Shown here: positions 61,285 to 64,000 of the stretch, piece by piece
Layout: every line of letters starts with the position of its first letter
How positions within the stretch are numbered: position 1 is the stretch's first letter
Assembly: GCF_004348975.1 (NCBI RefSeq)
Contig: NZ_SMFP01000014.1
Location: 19,176 to 83,175, forward strand
DNA from: Antarcticimicrobium sediminis
GTDB taxonomy: Bacteria; Pseudomonadota; Alphaproteobacteria; Rhodobacterales; Rhodobacteraceae
Direction of reading: 5' to 3'
Length of the DNA: 64,000 bases
Made by a program: the position numbers and the translations under genes
Notes under the pieces: model-generated
What the model saw: the letters and a program-made list of their open reading frames with translations, nothing else
Database searches by the model: none
Told to the model about the DNA's origin: nothing

Positions 61285-61540
61285 AGAAAACCTCCAGATT
61301 GTAAGAAACGATCATTGATTGGGGTGCCATTCTGCGGCGTCATATTCGATCGTTCGGGGGAGGTGTTTCGGGTGATGATCGGTTCCTGTGGTTGAGGGCA
61401 GTGGATGCCCTTTTGGGTCTGTACTAATGAGATTGGCCAATGTGGAAAATTACGAAGGAGAAAATTGCTTCTCGGAAAAATTTTCTCGAATGTGTCGGTC
61501 ACCTGCACTCCCGCGCATCCTCGGGAGTGCAGGCAGTCGT
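61285..61540. other. Intergenic stretch in the element
   Basis: No gene is seen on either strand. It contains the hairpin at 61502-61533 and probably the promoter of the leftward 116-residue gene, which could not be pinned down. Confidence 0.4.
61502..61533 (-). terminator. Perfect 11-bp hairpin after the 131-residue gene
   Basis: CCTGCACTCCC and GGGAGTGCAGG are exact complements around a 10-base loop, beginning 8 bases past the stop of the leftward gene at 61541. There is no T tract. It is probably a terminator or transcript-end structure. Confidence 0.6.
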
Positions 61541-61936
61541 TCACACCAGGAGGTCTTCATCGACCTCGATCAGCCCTGCGTTCAACAACGCTTCGTTGAA
61601 AGTATCGGCCAGCAGGCAGATCTCCGGGACAATTGGATCATCCGGTTCGAGCAGGGCGAAACACGCGTCGTCACTCCAGTTTTCGTCATAAGCGTGTTCG
61701 AGGAAAAGCAGGGACCGCAGATCCATCAGGTTTTGGCGCAAGCTGCGTGCGATTGACCACTGTTCGGCGAACGCATTCCTGATCGCATTCATGAGCCGAG
61801 CGCCACGCCGACCGCCGAGAAGTACTGCGGCATGACCAAGCGCGTCCTCGTGTTCTGCAAAAAAAGTCCGCAGCGAGACTTCCGAATTTCGGCACTCTAC
61901 AATTGTGCCGTTTGAGATGAGTTTGTCGTGATACAT
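61541..61936 (-). CDS. Hypothetical protein of the element
   Basis: A 131-residue acidic protein (late segment EPDDPIVPEICLLADTFNEA). A strong AGGAGG site lies 4 bases before the ATG, and a hairpin follows the stop. No known domain recognised. It is the first of the leftward set of unknown genes in this element. Confidence 0.7.
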   Translation of the reverse strand: MYHDKLISNGTIVECRNSEVSLRTFFAEHEDALGHAAVLLGGRRGARLMNAIRNAFAEQWSIARSLRQNLMDLRSLLFLEHAYDENWSDDACFALLEPDDPIVPEICLLADTFNEALLNAGLIEVDEDLLV

Positions 61937-62653
61937 GTTGCCTCCTGATTGAAAAAAGCCGGATTTCGTTCCGGTGGTGTCAGGGTTTTTCGGAGGGTCA
62001 TGCTCGCTCCTCGTAGCTATTTCCCGCGTCGTTCAGAACGTGCGAAAAAAGCAGTAAGAGGTGTCTTCTTTCGTCCTTTCGGTTAAGCTTGCTCTGCGCC
62101 CGTTTCTTCTAAAAAGAAGATTGGCTTAAAGGGATAAAGACGAAGGGATTTTTCAAAAAAACTTTGCGATACTGCCTAACTGCTTTAATTTCATCCCGTG
62201 AAATTTCCGCGCTTTGTTTAGCTTTTTCTGTTGGATTATTACGGCTTATGAGAAGAACAGAAAGTCACGAAGTCACCGCAGGTTATGGACGCGCGAGCGA
62301 CCATAAGGAGCGTTTCTCTGGATAGCGCTTGACGCACAGCAGCGACATCGCAAAACCAGTGAAAAACAACTCTTCGGACTGAGACCCTGATGGTTGGTGC
62401 AGGCGCCAGCCCGATTAAAATGCTGAACCTGGTTGCCAATGTGTCGCTTAGAAAAACTGACTTCGGCATCAAGGGTTGCTAAGAGCAACAGATATGGCCC
62501 TGGGCCGATCGACATCAGGGGCCGAAGACGGGAGTTCGCTGTGGCTGGAATCTGTGCCCATCAACGGCGGAAGGTGAGGGCAACCACCCCGCTTCTGCCT
62601 TGAGATAAAAATCAGTTCTCCTTTATGCTGCCCCGAAGAGTGGGGGTCCAAGT
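61937..62653. other. 717-base region of the element without a credible gene
   Basis: Only short open frames with poor starts occur on either strand. The left 300 bases are A+T-rich with an inverted repeat TCTTCT-AAAA-AGAAGA at 62105-62120; the right 400 bases are richer in G+C and look like decayed coding sequence or an untranslated RNA. The divergent promoters for the leftward and rightward genes must lie here. No function assigned. Confidence 0.5.
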
Positions 62654-63616
62654 ATGGCACGTGGTAAAAATTCGAAAAACCATCACTGGTGGCCCGTTGG
62701 CCTACAAAGTTACTGGGCAGACAGAGCTGGAGATGTTTCATGGATCGAACCGAACGGAAAGATTGGAAAGAAGCGATCCGTTAACAGAAAGATTGGCTTC
62801 AAAATTCATGGCCACACCATCTTTCGCGGCACTGTTTGGGAAAGCAATTTTGAAGGTGAGTTTGACATAGACAACGAGGTCCATAAGATCATTCCCGCTC
62901 TTCAAGAAATGAAGCCGTTCGGAAGAACGCCAAAAGAATTTTTCACTCTCATCAAGATGCTTGGAAAAAAGAACAGATCACTTCGTGATATGTGCAAGTT
63001 CTATCATTTAGAAGAGGAGCTTCACCGAAACTTGCTTTTGCTTATGCATTCTTTGCTGATCCGCAGCCCTGGAAACCGTTCTCGGTATGAGGGATACCCT
63101 AAGATGATTGGCCTACCTCCCGATGAGGAAATTGGAAAAGCCAACATGGCCCAAAACTACCAGATCGCCAAGAAGCTCTGTCAGAAGGGGCTAATCTCGA
63201 ACCAGTATTTTGTGCTGATGCACTCACCGTTAAAGAAGTTCATCTTTGGCGATGGAAGTTTAGACTGGCTCACAAGCGGTTTGGTAGCCAATAGGATCAA
63301 CGGCAGAACTTTACTTCCCTTGACCCCGCATCTGTGCGTTTATTTCTGCACTCCAATGTCAATGCGATCCACTCCCAATTGTGCGTCTTTCAGAGTTGCT
63401 CCTTGGATTGTCGACTGGATTAACGACATTACTCAAATATACTCAAAGGATAGGATCTTTTTTCATGGGAAACCTCCAAAGATTGCTGATTCTTTCCGCC
63501 GACGACAATTCCTTGAACACGCCGAGAAGACCGACACACTTATTGAAAGGCTGGATGAGATTGTCGGCATAAAGAAAAGACGATACTTATTCCTTGGGCC
63601 AAGTCATTCTCTGTAA
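62654..63616 (+). CDS. DUF4238-like protein
   Basis: A 320-residue protein. The early NHHWWPVGLQSYWADRAGDVSW matches the HHxxP-type opening of the DUF4238 family, and the late FIFGDGSLDWL and LLPLTPHLCVYFCTP match its IFGD and PLTP blocks. Lysine-rich and A+T-rich codon use differ from the backbone. Function is not established; members scattered in mobile islands suggest an accessory role. A GGGGGT ribosome site precedes the ATG. Confidence 0.68.
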   Translation: MARGKNSKNHHWWPVGLQSYWADRAGDVSWIEPNGKIGKKRSVNRKIGFKIHGHTIFRGTVWESNFEGEFDIDNEVHKIIPALQEMKPFGRTPKEFFTLIKMLGKKNRSLRDMCKFYHLEEELHRNLLLLMHSLLIRSPGNRSRYEGYPKMIGLPPDEEIGKANMAQNYQIAKKLCQKGLISNQYFVLMHSPLKKFIFGDGSLDWLTSGLVANRINGRTLLPLTPHLCVYFCTPMSMRSTPNCASFRVAPWIVDWINDITQIYSKDRIFFHGKPPKIADSFRRRQFLEHAEKTDTLIERLDEIVGIKKRRYLFLGPSHSL

Positions 63617-63878
63617 CAATCAGAGCTTTCGGGCGGCAGGACTGGCAGCCGAGCGCTGCTGAGGTCCGAGAATGGGCCTTCCTACTCCACGGGCGGAGGT
63701 TCCGCTGTAGGCCGCAAGCTGCCGGATCTTAGGAAAATCCAGCCGTGCCATGTCGCGCGCAAGGTTATGATCTCAGTTGGCGCTATCCTACGCGCTCAGC
63801 AAACCGCCTAAGTCTTTGGTACTTTTACAATGCGGTGCGATTTTACGCGCTGCCCTTCACATTCGTCATCGGTCACTC
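63617..63878. other. Intergenic stretch before the IS, nothing recognised
   Basis: A 43-codon leftward open frame begins at an ATG near 63751 but has no recognisable relatives. Base composition is higher in G+C than the adjacent DUF4238-like gene, which suggests a different origin. No repeat or RNA structure stands out. Confidence 0.4.
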
Positions 63879-64000
63879 TGAGCTACTCCCCATCTGTTGG
63901 ACAGGATCTGGCGTAAATTAAGCTACTCTTTGCACCTGCTGATCGGGTTGGTTGATATCATGTCTCTGCCAATAGACCAGCGCCGGTGGCTTGCCGCCGA
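63879..64000 (-). mobile_element. End of an IS3-family insertion sequence (cut by window edge)
   Basis: TGAGCTACTCCCCATCTGTT at 63879 followed by GGACA has the form of IS3-family terminal inverted repeats that begin with TGA and end in GTTGGACA. The transposase C-terminus lies just inside. The other end is outside the window. Confidence 0.6.
63918..64000 (-). CDS. IS3-family transposase OrfB, C-terminal fragment
   Basis: The last 26 codons are visible, reading GGKPPALVYWQRHDINQPDQ and then QVQRVA with a TAA stop at 63918-63920. This tail is typical of IS3-family integrase-type transposases. The rest lies beyond the window. Confidence 0.65.
   Translation of the reverse strand, partial: GGKPPALVYWQRHDINQPDQQVQRVA

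Noticed and set aside
62239..62741. Overlapping short minus-strand frames upstream of the DUF4238-like gene
   Set aside because: Three mutually overlapping frames of 77-90 codons, no ribosome sites and no recognisable products; more likely noncoding or decayed.

Overview
The window reads as the chromosome of an alphaproteobacterium of the Rhodobacteraceae (Roseobacter group). It has high G+C with dense convergent and divergent operons. Lineage hallmarks are an argC-ccmE-ccmF-ccmH cytochrome c cluster, CckA, a GTA-type endolysin/holin pair, a one-cysteine IscR heading a long suf operon, an alphaproteobacterial SOS box at recA and family-specific intergenic repeats. No species is claimed. About 58 kb is backbone. 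The last 5.6 kb is a visibly A+T-richer insertion at a tRNA-Arg gene.

Layout. (1) 1-8 kb: acyltransferase, murI, argC, ccmE, endolysin and holin, ccmF, ccmH, enoyl-CoA hydratase. (2) 8-16 kb: a membrane FHA-like/trypsin-like protease, then a leftward envelope operon lptG-lptD-surA-pdxA-rsmA. lptF, which normally precedes lptG and faces pepA, is missing at this site. (3) 16-31 kb: pepA-holC, a retropepsin-like protease, MarC, macAB, an ArsC-like protein, an ABC-F ATPase, an MFS exporter, ndk, tRNA-Gly(CCC), and an orphan ferredoxin-ASKHA corrinoid-reactivase-type protein. (4) 31-47 kb: guaB, an RsmB-like methyltransferase, cckA with a full CtrA box in front, recA with SOS box, alaS, typA, icd and two sulfotransferases. 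(5) 47-58 kb: iscR and the suf operon, with an FkbM methyltransferase, a YbjQ protein and two YIP1-type membrane proteins embedded, followed by an O-methyltransferase and tRNA-Arg(CCG). (6) 58.3-64 kb: an integrated element with a large serine recombinase whose reading frame runs back through the tRNA into the host flank, a leftward set of unknown small genes, a DUF4238-like gene, and the end of an IS3-family insertion sequence cut by the window edge.

How parts may work together. The endolysin and holin lack other phage genes and match the separately located lysis module of Rhodobacter gene transfer agents. CckA/CtrA is the pathway known to control GTA release, and a TTAA-N7-TTAAC CtrA site lies 55 bp before cckA. 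The iscR-suf promoter carries a perfect 6-3-6 palindrome of the Irr/ICE type on its -10 element, which suggests iron control layered on IscR. The most novel-looking part is the tRNA-Arg element: its integrase C-terminus is encoded by the attachment junction, and most of its cargo is unrecognised. No CRISPR array, replication origin or rRNA operon was seen.
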